Origin: Rhizophagus irregularis | Lineage: Eukaryota > Glomeromycota > Glomeromycetes > Glomerales > Glomeraceae | Assembly: GCF_026210795.1 (NCBI RefSeq) | Contig: NC_089447.1 | Location: 2,544,501 to 2,608,500 of the forward strand | Direction of reading: 5' to 3' | DNA length: 64,000 bases | Shown: in pieces, positions 24,090 to 36,844 of the stretch | How the letters are laid out: the number at the start of each line of letters is the position of its first letter | Numbering within the stretch: the first letter of the stretch is position 1 | Made by a program: the position numbers and the translations under genes | Notes under the pieces: model-generated | Told to the model about the DNA's origin: nothing | Databases searched by the model: none | What the model saw: only the letters and a program-made list of their open reading frames with translations

Positions 24090-24330
24090 ATGCAAATTGA
24101 ATTATTGGATAGTAAAATAATTGTATTATAATATATATGTAATATATAGTTAAATCCTACAGCTAAATCTATACTTATAAACCATTTCACTTTTCTATAT
24201 TTATCTAATAACTCATCAATCTTTGATAAAGAATAACTATCCAATACAGTTTCTTTATTTAATCTTCTGTCTATATTTGACAGTGTAGAATTGTATGAGT
24301 TTTTATATATTAATGTTGTTTAAACTATTA
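24090..24330 (-). pseudogene. Ty3/gypsy-like reverse transcriptase fragment
   Basis: On the minus strand the frame gives RRLNKETVLDSYSLSKIDELLDK, then KVKWFISIDLAVGF. This matches the start of the Ty3/gypsy RT domain (usual pattern RxLNxxTxxDxYPLPxIDxLLDxLxxAxxFSxxDLxxGY). About 60 residues survive before the match is lost; the catalytic YxDD block is not present nearby. A relic of an LTR retrotransposon, unrelated to the LINE array. Confidence 0.7.
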
Positions 24331-24822
24331 GATAATTATTAGATATACTATTAGAGCTATTTGTATCAGCCAAATAGTTTCTTTCTATATTCATTAATTA
24401 ATTTAAATTAAAAATATTAATTAAATATATAATAATAAAATAACTTATATCTATTCAAAAAAATTATAATTGATGATTTAAGGTATTTTCAAGTATCTCA
24501 ATTGATAGATATTTAGTAAACAACTGATTATCAAAATTTATTAGATTATAATAAATTATTTGAATTTTCTTAATTATTTCTATTACAATAATGTACCTAT
24601 TAGTTAAATGATTATTGGTAAATATGTATTGGCAAAACTTGCTTATTGGTCAAATGATTTTTATAAAATTAAATATAACTTCGTTGTAATTACATACAAT
24701 ACTGAATTAGTTTTTACGAATCACGTTGTGACTTATACAATCATGCAGTAAAACATCATTGGTTCATGTGAATTATATCTGCAGAATATGTTATACGTAG
24801 GAGTGATACGAAAAGTTATGGG

Positions 24823-25015
24823 GATGATGAGTGGAGTACAGTCCCTTATGTGACAGTTTACTCAAGTGATAAATAATACGATGGGCTAAATACATGATTC
24901 AGAGTGGGCTGAGATACTATTCATTACCTGAGTACACTTCACACCCTTTATGTTACTGGTAAGACAGAAAGAAGTGGTGTCAGGTTAACCAAATAAGTAT
25001 AGTATACTATTAAAA
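24823..25015 (+). repeat. Dispersed LTR-like repeat, copy 1
   Basis: The segment GATGAGTGGAGTACAGTCCC through AGAGTGGGCTGAGAT (24823-24950) recurs at 55411-55535. The following part, TGTTACTGGTAAGACAGAAAG through AACCAAATAAGTATAGTATA, recurs inverted at 48145-48205. The pattern suggests fragments of one LTR or similar terminal repeat. No internal domain is attached, though the gypsy RT relic lies 500 bp upstream. Confidence 0.5.
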
Positions 25016-25246
25016 TAGCAATTGAATATAGTTGAAAATTATACTATACTCAACTACTATATTAGCAATCGAAATGAGTATTATATATATTACATATTAC
25101 TAATTTTAAAATTAATATTAAAATAGTAATACATGTATTATTATTACAACTATTACAACTAAAGTTTTTTATACACAAAGTATTAGAAAATTTATATTTT
25201 CATATATTGTATCTTTTTATTAAAATTTTTGATTAATTAACATTAC
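25016..25246. other. AT-rich spacer, no gene seen
   Basis: Very AT-rich DNA between the LTR-like repeat and the C-terminal exon of the minus-strand gene. It is probably downstream flank of that gene. I see no conserved structure. Confidence 0.4.
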
Positions 25247-25434
25247 TTAATCAGCCAAATTTAATTGACGCTTCTTTTCAGAATTAGACAATTCCATTAC
25301 ACAGATTTTAGCTTCACTCTCCTTTAAAGCAAGCTCACATTCTTTTAACGATATTCAAGTTCTTTGAGCTTTAAAGCCAACTCATTCTTTTTATTATCTT
25401 CTTTGTAATTGCTGTCTTCACAATCTTCTTCAAT
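25247..25434 (-). pseudogene. C-terminal exon of the interrupted transposase-like gene
   Basis: Reading on the minus strand from the outer hAT duplication: IEEDCEDSNYKEDNKK, then NELALKLKELE, one frame shift, then ECELALKESEAKICVMEL and a TAA at 25247-25249. It is a charged, Lys/Glu-rich coiled-coil tail. It joins in frame, across the nested transposons, with the exon ending TIVIDSD just right of 43247. The 5' part of the gene is at 43248-47494. Confidence 0.72.
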
Positions 25435-26012
25435 ATCAGAATTAGAGCTTTGAATTTGACTTGACAGATCAGGTAACCTAACGAGTTGACCCAAAAAATT
25501 CAGGTCGGTAGCAGATTTAATGACCTGATCTCAGGTCAGATCAGTCACAATCAGGTACCCAACCAAACCCATTAACCTGATATATTTTGGTCAAAAATAA
25601 GACATTTCAGCATTTTATAAATATAAAAAAATGCCAAACTGACCTGAATCTGACGTTTTTTTATTAAAAATAATTAGTGCTCCGAAACAAGTCGAGTTAA
25701 CTCGAATTATTATCGAATCGAGTCGAATTGAGTCAAGTACGAATCAACAAATTTACAAGCACGTGATATTGAGTCGAGTCACGAATCAGTCTCCGAGTCG
25801 AGTCGAGTTCGAATTAAACTAGAACTCGATTCGATTCGGCAATAATTCAAGTTGATCACTATTTCCGTAATTCTGTTACATCATTTTTTTTTACAATTGA
25901 TCGTCTAATGATATTACATTATTATTACATCATTAGGATCAACTTTTTCTTTTTACTTTTTAGAATTTAGATAAACCGATAAGTCGATAACAGATTTAAT
26001 CAAATTACCAAA

Positions 26013-28931
26013 ATGAGTGAAAGTGCTAGTTCTTCAAGAACGTATAGTTCAGTATGGTCTCACTTTACACTTCTTGAAGAGGAGGGAAAAGCACAATGCA
26101 ATTACTGCGGGTAAGTGTATATATTGTATATAAAATATCTTTATTAGTAATTTTTTATGCTTATTAAATAATCATTATTATTAAATAAAGTACGAAATAT
26201 AAACGATCTGGTGAAAGTACACAACTCTTCATACTCATTTAAAAAATAAGCATTCTAGTAAACTTGAACTAGAAGTAGAAAATGGTGAAATGGATAAATT
26301 TGTCATAAAAGAAATACCAGTAAATATTATTTTTTATAATATTTTATTCTTTTATATTTAACAAATATTAATAAAATATTTAGAATTTTACTTCAGGATC
26401 ATTTCGGGAATTTCTTGTTAAATGGATTGTTTGTGATGATCAGCTTTTCGTAGTTGTGAAATGCGAATATCTTTGAAAATTATTTTGTTTATTTAACCCA
26501 AATGCGAAGTCTTTGTCAGCTGATACAATCCATAACGACATCATGAAATCATTTAAAGATGAAAAAAACAAAATACAAGAAATTTTACAGGTATTTTGTG
26601 TTTATTTATTATTATTTATTAATTTATTATTCTTATTAGTACTAAATTATTTAAATATTAATTTAATAAAATAATAAATTAAATTATTAGAATGCTCCAA
26701 GACGTCTTTCATTTACACTTGATGCACTGGTAAAAAAATGGTCTATCCTATACATATCCTACACATATCTTACATATATCGGGTTACTCAAAATGTAGAA
26801 AATCATACACAAATAATACACATATCATACACATATCGGGTACTTATATATATAGTATACCTATCAGGTACCTGATATATGTATGATATATATATTAATA
26901 CCCGATATGTGTATGATATGTGTATTATTTGTGTATGATTTTCTACATTTTGAGTACCCAATATGTGTAAGATATGTGTAGGATAAATCATTTTTTTACC
27001 AGTGATGCTTGGACTTCACCTAGTTATATTCCATTTCTTGGAATTACTGTTCATTGGATAACTCAAGATTGGCAACTTAAAGAAACTTTAATTGATTTTT
27101 GCAAGTTATCTGGACCTCACTCTGGGAAAAATCTGTATGAAACATTTGAACATTGTTGTGATGATATGAGAATCCTTACTAAAGTAAGTAATATTATTTA
27201 TTTATGTTATTATAATGTTATTATTAATTTTTATTCAATTTTTTTATTTTATAATATGATATATATAGATTATGGCAATTACAACTGACAACACCAGTAA
27301 TAATGACACTTTAATAAAAATGGTACAAGATACATGTAAGAACAGGAATATTGAATTCACAGCATCTAATAACCATGTGCGTTGTTTAGCACATGTGATT
27401 AATCTTGCAACACAAGATGCACTTTCCAATTTAAAGGTCGGATATGTGGAAAGTGAAAATGATATTTTAAATAATAATGCCGAAATAAGAGATGTAATTC
27501 CAAAGGTAAATAAAAAAATTAATTAATTTTTTAAATGATTAATTTTAATATATGATTTTTAATTTTTTATTGTAGCTTCGTAAGCTTGTCGTCAAGATCC
27601 GTTCATCACCGCAAAGACGAGAAAAATTAGCACGTCAATGTGAAGTTACTAATCTACCTAGTAAAGAATTAATTCTTGACGTAAAAACTAGGTGGAATTC
27701 GACTTACAACATGATTGAACGTTGCTGTGAATTACGCGAGGTAAACTTTGATTTTATCAATTATATTACTATAAATTCGTAATTTTACTATTTTATTTTA
27801 TTTAATTATACTATTTCAATTATATTAGGCTCTTGATAATACTGCAACAGCAGATAGAGATTTACGAAAATAGGAATTAGTTGATGCTGAATGGGAATTA
27901 TTAATTTAAATAAAAAACTTTTTATCAGTAAGAAGAAAATTATAATAATTTAGTTTAAATATCTTTTAATATTGATTGATTTATATTAATAATAATTATA
28001 TTTTAGATATTTGCCCGCGCTACACATCATATTTCTCATAATAAATTTCCAACAATTGAAAACTCAATTCCAATTTATAATTGGCTTATGGATAAAATAG
28101 AAGATTTTCAAAAAATCAAGATATAAAAGAAGCAATTAAAATAGCAGCAAATAGCGCTATGCAAAAACTCAAAAAGTATTATAAGCATACGGATGCTTTA
28201 GTATATACTATTTCTACCAGTATGTATAATTTATATTGATTAATGATTATATTTATATAATTATATTATCTTATTTTTAATATTCTTTCTATTTTTTAGT
28301 TCTTGATCTTCGGTTAAAGCTTACATATCATAAAGATAATAATTGGGAAGAAGAATTTATTATTGAGGCGCGAAAAGCTATTTCTGATGTTTATGAAAAA
28401 CAATATGCACCGGTAACAAATGATACAGCTGAAAATAATGCATCTTCTGAAGATGATGATTTATTTTGTCACATATATAAAAAATGGAGATTATCAAATA
28501 ATGAAAATGAATTAGACATATATCTTGGAAGTCCAGTTGCCTTTGGTGAAGTTAATTTATTACAATGGTTGAAGGTATAGTAATAACTAATAAACTTATA
28601 TCGATTTACTTATATCGATTTTATAATTTATTAATTATTAATCTTAAATTGTTTTATAGCTAAACGAACCTCAATTTCCAAATTTATCATTAATGGCTCG
28701 TGATTTTCTTGCAATTCCCAGTAAATGTTCAAGTGATTAGTGATTAATGATTTTTATATTTTGATCATTAAATTGATTAATTTTTTTTTTGTAATAGCAA
28801 CTAGCGTACCTATTGAAAGAGCCTTTTCTGGAGGTACTGATCTTATCACCACAAAAAGGTGTAATCTTTCCGCTGAAACTATACAAGCTTGTATGTGTTT
28901 GAAATCATGGTGGAAATTAAATAAAAATTAA
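26013..28931 (+). pseudogene. hAT transposase, multi-exon, decayed and interrupted
   Basis: About ten exons separated by short AT-rich GT..AG introns. Exon 1 (26013-26110) starts MSESASSS and holds the first half of a BED finger (CNYCG); the second half (HTHLKNKH) follows in exon 2 after a 2-bp shift. The exon with the first catalytic Asp (SFTLDAWTSPSYIPFLGIT) is split by a MITE at 26725. Next come ITTDNTSNND (second Asp), CLAHVINLATQDAL (C-x2-H), VKTRWNSTYNM, and the C-terminal dimerisation block with VPIERAFSGGTDLITTKR, ending at TAA 28929-28931. In-frame stops near 27870 and shifts near 28130 make it inactive. It belongs to a different hAT lineage from the intact transposase at 5298. Confidence 0.88.
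26725..27004 (+). mobile_element. Palindromic CACTA-type MITE, copy 2 (280 bp)
   Basis: Nearly identical to the MITE at 15523-15801. It is flanked by 3-bp duplications ATG (26722-26724 and 27005-27007). Removing it restores the hAT exon reading SFTLDAWTSPSY. The element is one long foldback. Confidence 0.92.
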
Positions 28932-29290
28932 TAAATATTATAAATAAATAAATAAAATTATATAAAATATTAATACATTATAACTAATAAACTTATTAAT
29001 TATTTGTAAATTGTAATATCGGATTAGTTCGATTCAACTCAAGTCACAGGTCAAAAAACGATCTATCTCACACATATCGGGTACCTATATATCGGTGACT
29101 AATTAGGTACATATCGGGCATTTTTACATATTAACAACATATCGGGTACCCGATTTGTCACATAATGCGCAAATTTCAAATATGGTTAAAAAAATGTAAA
29201 TTACCAAGTGTCCGATATCCAAACTATTAGTCACCGATCCGTTATCTAATATATATCGGTCACCGATATTTGTACGATCTTTAAAAAAAT

Positions 29291-30053
29291 TTGTGTGTTT
29301 ATTTAATATTATCGTAGTATAGAAAACAGCTACTGATTTCTGTCTATTTGGTATTGGCTTTGTACGCTTTGTACTTTGTAAAAATGTAATACAGTGTACG
29401 AAAAAAGATAATTGCTATGGAGTGCTTGATCCAAGTATCATTTATCTTCACAACTTCATACGGAGTTTTTCCAAATCATGAATACTTATAAATAGATGAT
29501 GTTTATTTACTTTTTTAGGAAATATTGAATGATAAGATTATTATATAAGCCAACTCTCAGTGATCATAGTAATACAAGAGTGCGGCCAGAGAATACCTAA
29601 ACTTCAAACCCGTTATCAAAAGCATATACAAATTATTCAAATTACCGCGATTTTCTGAAATCCACTTATTGTAATTAAATTTCTCATGGCAAAAAAATAA
29701 ATACGTTCCCTTTTTTTCTTTGTAAACTATTACACTGAATTTGCAAAATGGCGTATAAGGTGTATTGTACTATTACCATATTAGGAATCTTTCCATATAG
29801 CCAGGATACCTGAAAAAAAATAAATTTTAAGGAGATATTTTTTTTACCCAAATCGTAATAAAATTGTAATACAAACTAATTCCATATAAATGACGGATTT
29901 TATTTCTCTAACATCTTTAGTTCGATCGTTACTGATAAGGGTGATTATTGGTATCTTTGATTCTAGCGATCACTTCTGATGGAAGTTTGATAACCGGAGG
30001 CGATCGATTCAGTCATATTGAATTTGGATCCTATCTTTCAATTTAATTAATCT
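29291..30053. other. Non-coding stretch inside the 13.2-kb element
   Basis: Mixed-composition DNA after the left subterminal palindromes. No convincing reading frame or RNA gene seen. Short A and T runs only. Confidence 0.3.
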
Positions 30054-30317
30054 TTAAAGAGATACGTAAGCCAAAATGCCTGCGCTGATCCCTGTCCTTT
30101 TGGAGTTTATAGGGTGACGATGAAGATCGGCTATTGCCCAAGTATACTCTTTATTGATTAATTTCTTTGAGAGACGTTTTCGTCGATGTGCTTTGTACGA
30201 TAACAATGTTGCCTCTATAATTCCGGGCTGGATTAGAGGAAAAAGTCCTGATTGCACCTCACCCATTTTGTCGTCAGGCACAGTCTGAAACTTCCGTTTG
30301 TAAACTTTTATTTCCAT
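30054..30317 (-). CDS. Hypothetical protein, 87 residues, possible captured exon
   Basis: A small open frame in a patch of more balanced base composition than its surroundings. The peptide (from MEIKVYKRKFQTVPDD to AGILAYVSL) has protein-like composition, with a basic RRKRLSKK patch in the middle and no low-complexity bias. I do not recognise it. It could be a fragment of a host gene carried by the element, or a chance frame. No clear splice partners are visible. Confidence 0.3.
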   Translation of the reverse strand: MEIKVYKRKFQTVPDDKMGEVQSGLFPLIQPGIIEATLLSYKAHRRKRLSKKLINKEYTWAIADLHRHPINSKRTGISAGILAYVSL

Positions 30318-31293
30318 ACCAACTGCATGGGTTTAGGGTGTATTTTATTCCCTAACCCTTAGACCTACTTGTTAGGTTAGGTAGGTTGCATTGCACTCTG
30401 TAGCCTACCTTTTTAATGAGTTTTATGGCCACGTTTGCTCATTTAAAAATGAATTAAACAGGTTGCCATATCATTAAACACATCGCAGCCATTTGGTGAT
30501 GAAGCTATAATTGTCTAATAAGGGTTCGCCCTGTCTGGCAATTTATGGTGGATTCAAATGGATCAAATTACAAACAATAATAATTTAGTCAAATGAGAAT
30601 TCCAGGAAGGAACGAGGATGCTTTGTCTAATTGAAAATATTTTTTTTATTTTATTTTATTTTTTATATTTTTATTTTATTTTATTTTATTTTTTTATTTT
30701 TTATTTTTCTATTTGAGATTATTCATCGTATCCTATGTTTATTCATATCTGGTATTTTCGAATATACTTATCCTTATTATCATAGCGAGTTTTCTTAAAG
30801 CGTACCTGTGGCACCTCATCTGACTTGGGAAGTGTCGCTGAATCTAAAGCAAGGTACCCGGTTAATCCTCAACTTTGGGTTATGAGTTATGATTTAAGCA
30901 TATAGTAATTTAATTTGACTTACATACCAAAAACAAAAATTTGTGTATATTTTCATTTTAATTTTTTTGAAAAAATAATATTATCGTATTTAGCTTATTA
31001 ATCTAATTTATCGTATGTTAATATAGAAAATTTTATTAATCAGTTTTTGATATCTTATTAAATACCTTATCCGTAATTAAATTGTTACTGTAATAAAGTA
31101 ATCAATACCGTAACTTGTTTATTAATAAAAATAAACTGTAATCTATAGCTTTATCAAACCATGATATTTTTAATTTAATCAATCAATTTTTAAAAAAATT
31201 AAATGAAAATGTTTGAATTCTGATTTTTATTAAAGTCTGATTAGTATTTTTGACGATAAACCTATTTAGGCAAAAGTGTAATAATTGTAAAAT
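30318..31293. other. AT-rich DNA, no gene seen
   Basis: It contains a short CCTAACCCTTAG / GTTAGGTTAGGTAGG patch near 30350-30395 and long TTTTATTTTATTT runs around 30640-30710. Neither looks functional. The rest has no reading frame of note. Confidence 0.35.
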
Positions 31294-32480
31294 TTATTTT
31301 TTTGATTTTTTATTTTTTGATTTAGATTTATTTTTCTTTTTTTTCCTTTTGTTGTTATTTTTGTTATTTACGACGTTATTATCAACATCATCATCGGCAC
31401 CATTGTTGTCTTGAATGATGCTTTCATCAGTATCATAATCATAAACCGGGATATTTTTGGTTAAACGGTTGAATTTTTCAAGTGCTTCTCTATTCAAACA
31501 CCAGCTTGGTGCGCCGGCAGGTGGCGGCACACTAACTGTTTCTGTTTTGTCTAGAACTCTTTTACATTTTAAGTTTGGTGGTTTTTTTCCTTAATAACTC
31601 TACCGTTGGATCAATACGATTATGTAATAAACGTTGAAGCTTAAATAAAGAAATTAAACTATAAATTAGTGTTTATACTTTGATAAAAAATAATAAAATA
31701 TACATACAGCAGGAGATCTCCACCATCTTTCATAAATATATATCGAATTTTTTTTTGTGACTACTTCTTCTTCATCATTTTCATCATCTTCATCATCTTC
31801 GTCGGTTTCCTCCCATTCTTCGGAATGGTAGCCTGAATCTTTTAAAATTTGAACTAGATCCTTTTCAGGATATCGGCAAATGTACTTATCTTTGTTTTGT
31901 ATTAGGTAATTGGCCGCGTTTGTTCTTCTTTTTTTTTCTAACAATGTTAATTATAAAGCACAATATAATTAATTTAAAAAAAAAACTAAATTTAATAGCT
32001 TCTGTTAATTAAATAATTTACATCCTGCATCCTTGAATTCTTCATTGCTCTTCTTTTGTTACGTTTTATTTGGGCTTCCCCTTGCTTTCTAATATTACTA
32101 ACGCGATGGCGAGATCGCCAACGTCCATATAACATCTTTAATAAATCACTATTTGAGACTTTATATTTTTTATTTACGAGTTTGTAAAGTGGTGGAAGCA
32201 ACTTGGTGACTATGTTATCTTTTTGCTCAGCCCATGTGAGCTCATAGTTAATACTGTATACGTCTTTTAGCTCGGAGTCGCTCCAAATAAACACTTCTTT
32301 CTGTAAAATAATAGATAAATGTAAATAGGATAAAAGCAGAAATAATATATAAAATAATCAAATACTTGCTTTTATCGTGTTATAAGAACTTTTAGAAAAG
32401 GAAGAAGAAGAAGAGGAGGAGGAGGAGGAGGAGGAGGAGGAGGATGATTCATCACTAGATGATACATTATCACTATTCAT
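31294..32480 (-). CDS. Acidic, Ser-rich multi-exon protein of the 13.2-kb element (accessory candidate)
   Basis: About four exons on the minus strand, starting at ATG 32480. Exon 1 encodes MNSDNVSSSDE and a poly-Ser run from a (TCC)n microsatellite. Exon 2 (about 32296-32022) holds FIWSDSELKDVYSINYEL and a basic stretch RWRSRHRVSNIRKQGEAQ. Exon 3 (about 31937-31708) has an acidic DEDDEDDENDEEE run, then ERWWRSPA. Exon 4 (31639-31294) has VPPPAGAPSWCLNREALEKF and ends in a Lys-rich tail. An A-run at the start of exon 3 and one near 31585 each put the frame out by one base, so it may be decayed or my splice sites may be slightly wrong. It is transcribed divergently from the transposase, about 375 bp apart. 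The function is unknown; a DNA-binding helper analogous to TnpA of CACTA elements is a guess. Confidence 0.5.
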
Positions 32481-32855
32481 TGTTACGAAGTATAAAATCT
32501 TTTTGTTATTTTGTAAAATAAAAAAATCCCGTATAAAGTAGAGATTTCAGAACGCGAGAAAAGTTGTTTGTGTGCAAATTTATAATGATTTCAGAGATTT
32601 CAGGATGCAGATCAAGGGCTCAGAGGTAGCAACGCGTTTGCGCAATTCTCACCAGGTAAAAGTAACGCGCTCATAAAATTCTTGTGCAATTCTTATGTAT
32701 GATAAGAATTATTAAAAGCTCGTTTCTGAACGTCTTGATTACTAACTATTAAAAGTGATAGAATAAAAAATATATTTTATACATTTTAATAAAAATGAAT
32801 AATAAAAAATGTAACTCTGTATCTGGATTAATAAAGAGTAATAAAAAACGTAAAG
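32481..32855. promoter_or_regulatory. Divergent intergenic region between accessory gene and transposase
   Basis: 375 bp separates two start codons pointing away from each other, so it must hold both promoters. It includes a GC-richer patch with AACGCGTTTGCGCAATTC and GTAACGCGCTC near 32625-32670. No clear TATA box. Confidence 0.4.
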
Positions 32856-35800
32856 TTGAAACCCTCTGAAACCTTTGTGGCTGATTTAATAAAGCCCAAA
32901 AAAAAGTATTTGTATATTTGCAATTGTGCTCGTTGCAAAGGTGCAGAAGTTGATTCTCGCACTCAAGAGAAACATACGTATGATGATAGTTTGTGGGAAT
33001 CGAGATCAAAAGATTCTAGAAAAAATCAGGAAAATACCATCATCGATAAGAAAGAAAAAAACATCATCTGTTAATAATACATATATAAATACAGAAATAA
33101 AATTGAATATATCAAAAAAGCGAGAAAGAAATAATTACTCCGGTACATCTAGTCCAGATCAGGACTCTTCCCATCCTGGTCCTTCTTTCCAATATATTGA
33201 AGAAAATATAACATTATTTTCATCAAAACCTTCATGTTTTCGTATTCCAGCACCTACAATTGATGAAAATAATGATGAAATCAATTATTTTGGTGAGAAT
33301 TATAATGTAGATAATATAAATGAGGGGAAGAGAATGATGATGTAAATAATATGGATGAGGAAGAGAATGATGATGTGGATGAGGGAGAGGAGAATGATGA
33401 TGTAAATAATATGGATGAGGAAGAGAATGATGATGTGAATGAAGGAGAGGAGAATGATGATGTAGATAATATGGATGAGGAAGAGAATGATGATGTGGAT
33501 GAAGGAGAGGAGAATGATGATGTAGAAGATTTTTTCGCATCTCCTAAGATTGACAATGACAATGAAGAAGCATTTATAGTGGAAAGCTTAAGTGATTCTA
33601 TTAATACTGAGATTATAATATGGCTATTTAAATTTCAACAAAGATTTCGATTGCCTGATATTGCACTTGAATCCTTAATAAAATTTTTTCATATAATTCT
33701 TATGCGCTTTGATAAGTTGCAATTTGAAAATTTTCCTACCTCATTATATATGGCAAAAATATGGTTAAACATTTTTCAACCGAAAATGCAATTAGCTGCA
33801 TGTACCGATTGCCATAAATTGCATAATGTTAAAGATATTATTGCATATAAGGAAGAAGGAAAAGTTGCTATAATGAATTGCCCGTATAAAGAGTATCCAA
33901 ATAATCCAATATCAAGTCGTAATCACCAATGCAATAATCCACTTTCCATTCTCAAAAAAAATAAAGATGCAACAATTGTGGTACCTCGCATGGTTTATCC
34001 TAAGCCAAACATTCGTCAGGCAATTGAGCATTTTATATCGAACGACCAGATTTTGAGAACATGTTAAAATTATCAGGGACTCAAAGAAACGAAAATAATA
34101 TCTATTCAGATATTTACGATGGTAAGGTATGGAAAAATTTTCCATTTGATGGTAGTACCTTTTTTACAACAGAGACTGCCACAACTTGTAGGTCTTCTCC
34201 TTAATCTTGATTGGTTCCAACCATTCTCCTACACGCAGCATAGTACTGGCGCTATTTATGCGTCTATTTGCAATCTTCCAAGGTCAGAAAGGAATAAGCC
34301 CGAAAATATTATATATTTGGGTTTCTTACCAGGACCAAAAGAGGCGGGTTGGAACGCATTAATCATTATCTAGCTCCTATTGTAGATGAGTTATTAGAAC
34401 TTTGGAAGGGGTGGAAAGTACCAAAAACTCACCAATTTTCCAATGGTTTAGAAATAAAAGTTGCGTTAATTGTTGGATCATCTGATACTCCAGCTACACG
34501 AAAGTTATTTGGTCATGGATCTGCAGTAATGAAATGCTATAGGTGTGATAAACGTACCACTTATAGCGAGGAATTTAGAAAAACTCATTACGGAGGAATG
34601 CAAGACTATAATGAATGGGTAACAAAGCCTGCAGATCTTTTATTACATAGACAATATGCTCAGTGAATGGTTGCAATGTAACTCAAAGTCCTCCAGAGAA
34701 GCACATTTTAAAGTACGTGGTATAAGATGGACTGAAGTGCTTCGCCTACCATACATGGATCCTATACGATTTGCTGTAGTGGATCCTATGCATTGTCTTT
34801 TTCTCGGTGTTGCAAAATGGATAATCAAATCCATTTTTGTAAACCAAAAAAAATTAACTATGGAACGACTTCGTGTAGCACAAAACAGAATGGATAATAT
34901 TGATTTACCTTCTGACATTGGTAGAATTCCTCCAAAGATTGCAATCGGAAATGATGGGTTTTCTAACTTAACTGCTGATCAATGGAAGACCTTTATTATG
35001 ATTTATTCTACATCTATATTATGGGATATGCTAGATGATAATGATAGAAAGATCTTAGGGCATTTTGTTCGAGCTTGTAATCTTTTAGTAGCAAGATTTA
35101 TTACAGATGATGATTTGAAGGAGGCGCAAGAGAGGTTAAAAGATATGGCCTACCTTATAGAATATACATATGGACCAGAATTTATAACAAGCAATATACA
35201 TCTCGCACTTCATATCCCTGATTGCTGTCGTGATTATGGTCCTATATATAGTTTTTGGCTTTTCCCGTTTGAAAGACTTAATGGATATATAGGTAAATTT
35301 ACTTCAGTGTCTTTCAATTGTCTTTAGTACCTTTATTAAAAAAATTCCTGTTATTTAGGATCATATCCTAATAGTAACCGACAAATAGAACCCGAATTAA
35401 TGAAAATTGTTCTTAAAAACACTTTGGTGGATTATCACTTATCATGTAAATGGACATCTGGCCTTCTAGATGAATCTCTCCATCTTCTTGTACCAAAAAA
35501 AGCTGTAGGAAGTTTAGCAATCGCAGCAGAAAGGGAGGAACTGCAGCATTTTCTATTCATGAGACATAATACGTCTATGGTTTCCAAAATATATGGCACT
35601 GAACCATTACCTGGCCAAATGCTTAACCCATCATATATCAATGTCGTTATGCCTTTGGAGTTGCGAGGATTTCTATGTGAATGGTATGCAATATTATATG
35701 AAAAGGAAAAAGAAGATGTGTTAGGATTTATGGATTTGCATATGAATCAGCATGCAAGACTACAAATTGGCGCCGAAATATTTGGATCTATGATTTCTGG

Positions 35801-36176
35801 TCGCCATGAAAAAAATGCGAATATATTTGCAAAATGGAAAGCAGCTAATGATGATTCAGTTGACACTTATCCGGGTGAAGTCCAATATTATTTCGAGCAT
35901 GCCCTTAGATTTCCAGAAGGAACGAAAACTCACCTCCTAGCATATGTCAAGTGGTATAAACCTGCACCTTCTTTTAGTATTCGGTTTAAACATAGTTTTA
36001 TGGAGCCAGAAATATCAAATACCGAATTATGGAAAGCTGAATACTTTCAAGAAGGTTGTGATTCCCTGTTAGCGGTTCATAGGATATTATGTCGAGCTAC
36101 AAAATTTAGAAATATTACGGTAGGAAAACAAAAATATTTGTCGATTATACCTTTGAATAGAAGATTTAACTTGTAG
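32856..36176 (+). pseudogene. Plavaka/CACTA-type transposase, frameshifted
   Basis: Pieces in several frames add up to about 1050 residues. The N-terminus has a Cys/His cluster CNCARCKG...EKHTYDDSLW, then an acidic repeat region. The core shows the family hallmarks: DWFQPFSYTQHSTGAIYASICNLPR, LGFLPGPKEA, INHYLAPIVDELLELWKGW, a catalytic Asp in VGSSDTPATRKLFGH, the CYRC knuckle, a second Asp in VVDPMHCLFLGVAKW and a Glu in SFWLFPFERLNGYIG. An intron (about 35292-35359) joins GYI to GSYPNSNRQIEPELMK. The C-terminal 258 codons are open (35400-36176). Frame shifts near 33050, 33325, 34050, 34180, 34340 and 34650 show that it is dead. Confidence 0.85.
33340..33525 (+). repeat. 60-bp tandem repeat encoding acidic residues
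   Basis: Three copies of a 60-bp unit, each encoding about 20 residues of the type MDEEENDDVDEGEENDDV, inside the N-terminal part of the transposase. The copies differ by a few bases, which suggests recent expansion by slippage. Confidence 0.9.
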
Positions 36177-36844
36177 TATGCCACACCAAATAAAGAAAAT
36201 GATGACACATTTGATTTCCATTTCAAGCTTAGTGATAATCGTGTATAATATAAGCAAGAAGATAGTATGTCTCGTGACTTTCATCAAATGAAAAATTATT
36301 AATCGCGTATTACATAAGCATAATTTTTGCTCAACGAATTCGTTTAACGCGCTCAACATTAATTCAACTTTTGAAAATTAACATTAAATCAATCCAAGAT
36401 GTAAAATTAATAAAATTAATTAATTTTTTTTCGCATTAGTAAGTCGTAATAAATAAATGTTAATTTTTACGTAAGAATAATACCGGACCTAATTTACAAA
36501 ATTTTTAATCACTTTTAATGGCTAATTTTTTTTTTTGTACGATGGAAAACAATGGAAGATCGACATTTTAATCACTTTTAATGGACAAGAGACGGAGTTT
36601 TACGAATTCTCTGTTTTGTGAATTTTATGATATAATATCATGAATCAACAAAATCATTTTGAAATGGTGTTACATTAAAAATTGTACTAATAATTAAAAA
36701 ATGAAATGATGTAATATCATGATAATTGAATGGCATAATTAGAATTGTTACAAGAACTTTCTCGCATTTTTTTGATAATCAATACTAATTAATAATCAAT
36801 ACATATTTTTTTTTATAATCAATACATATTTTTTTTTATCAAAT
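36177..36844. other. AT-rich spacer between transposase and Myb-like gene
   Basis: About 670 bp with no gene. It contains a duplicated AATCACTTTTAATGG (36510 and 36570 region) and repeated AATCAATACATATTTTTTTT just before the Myb-like gene. It probably contains the 3' UTR of one gene and the promoter of the next. Confidence 0.4.

Noticed and set aside
30340-30400. Telomere-like TTAGGG/CCCTAA pieces
   Set aside because: Only one or two imperfect units in mid-contig; no array.
33232-33562. His/Ser-rich minus-strand frames
   Set aside because: Antisense shadows of the acidic 60-bp repeat in the transposase.
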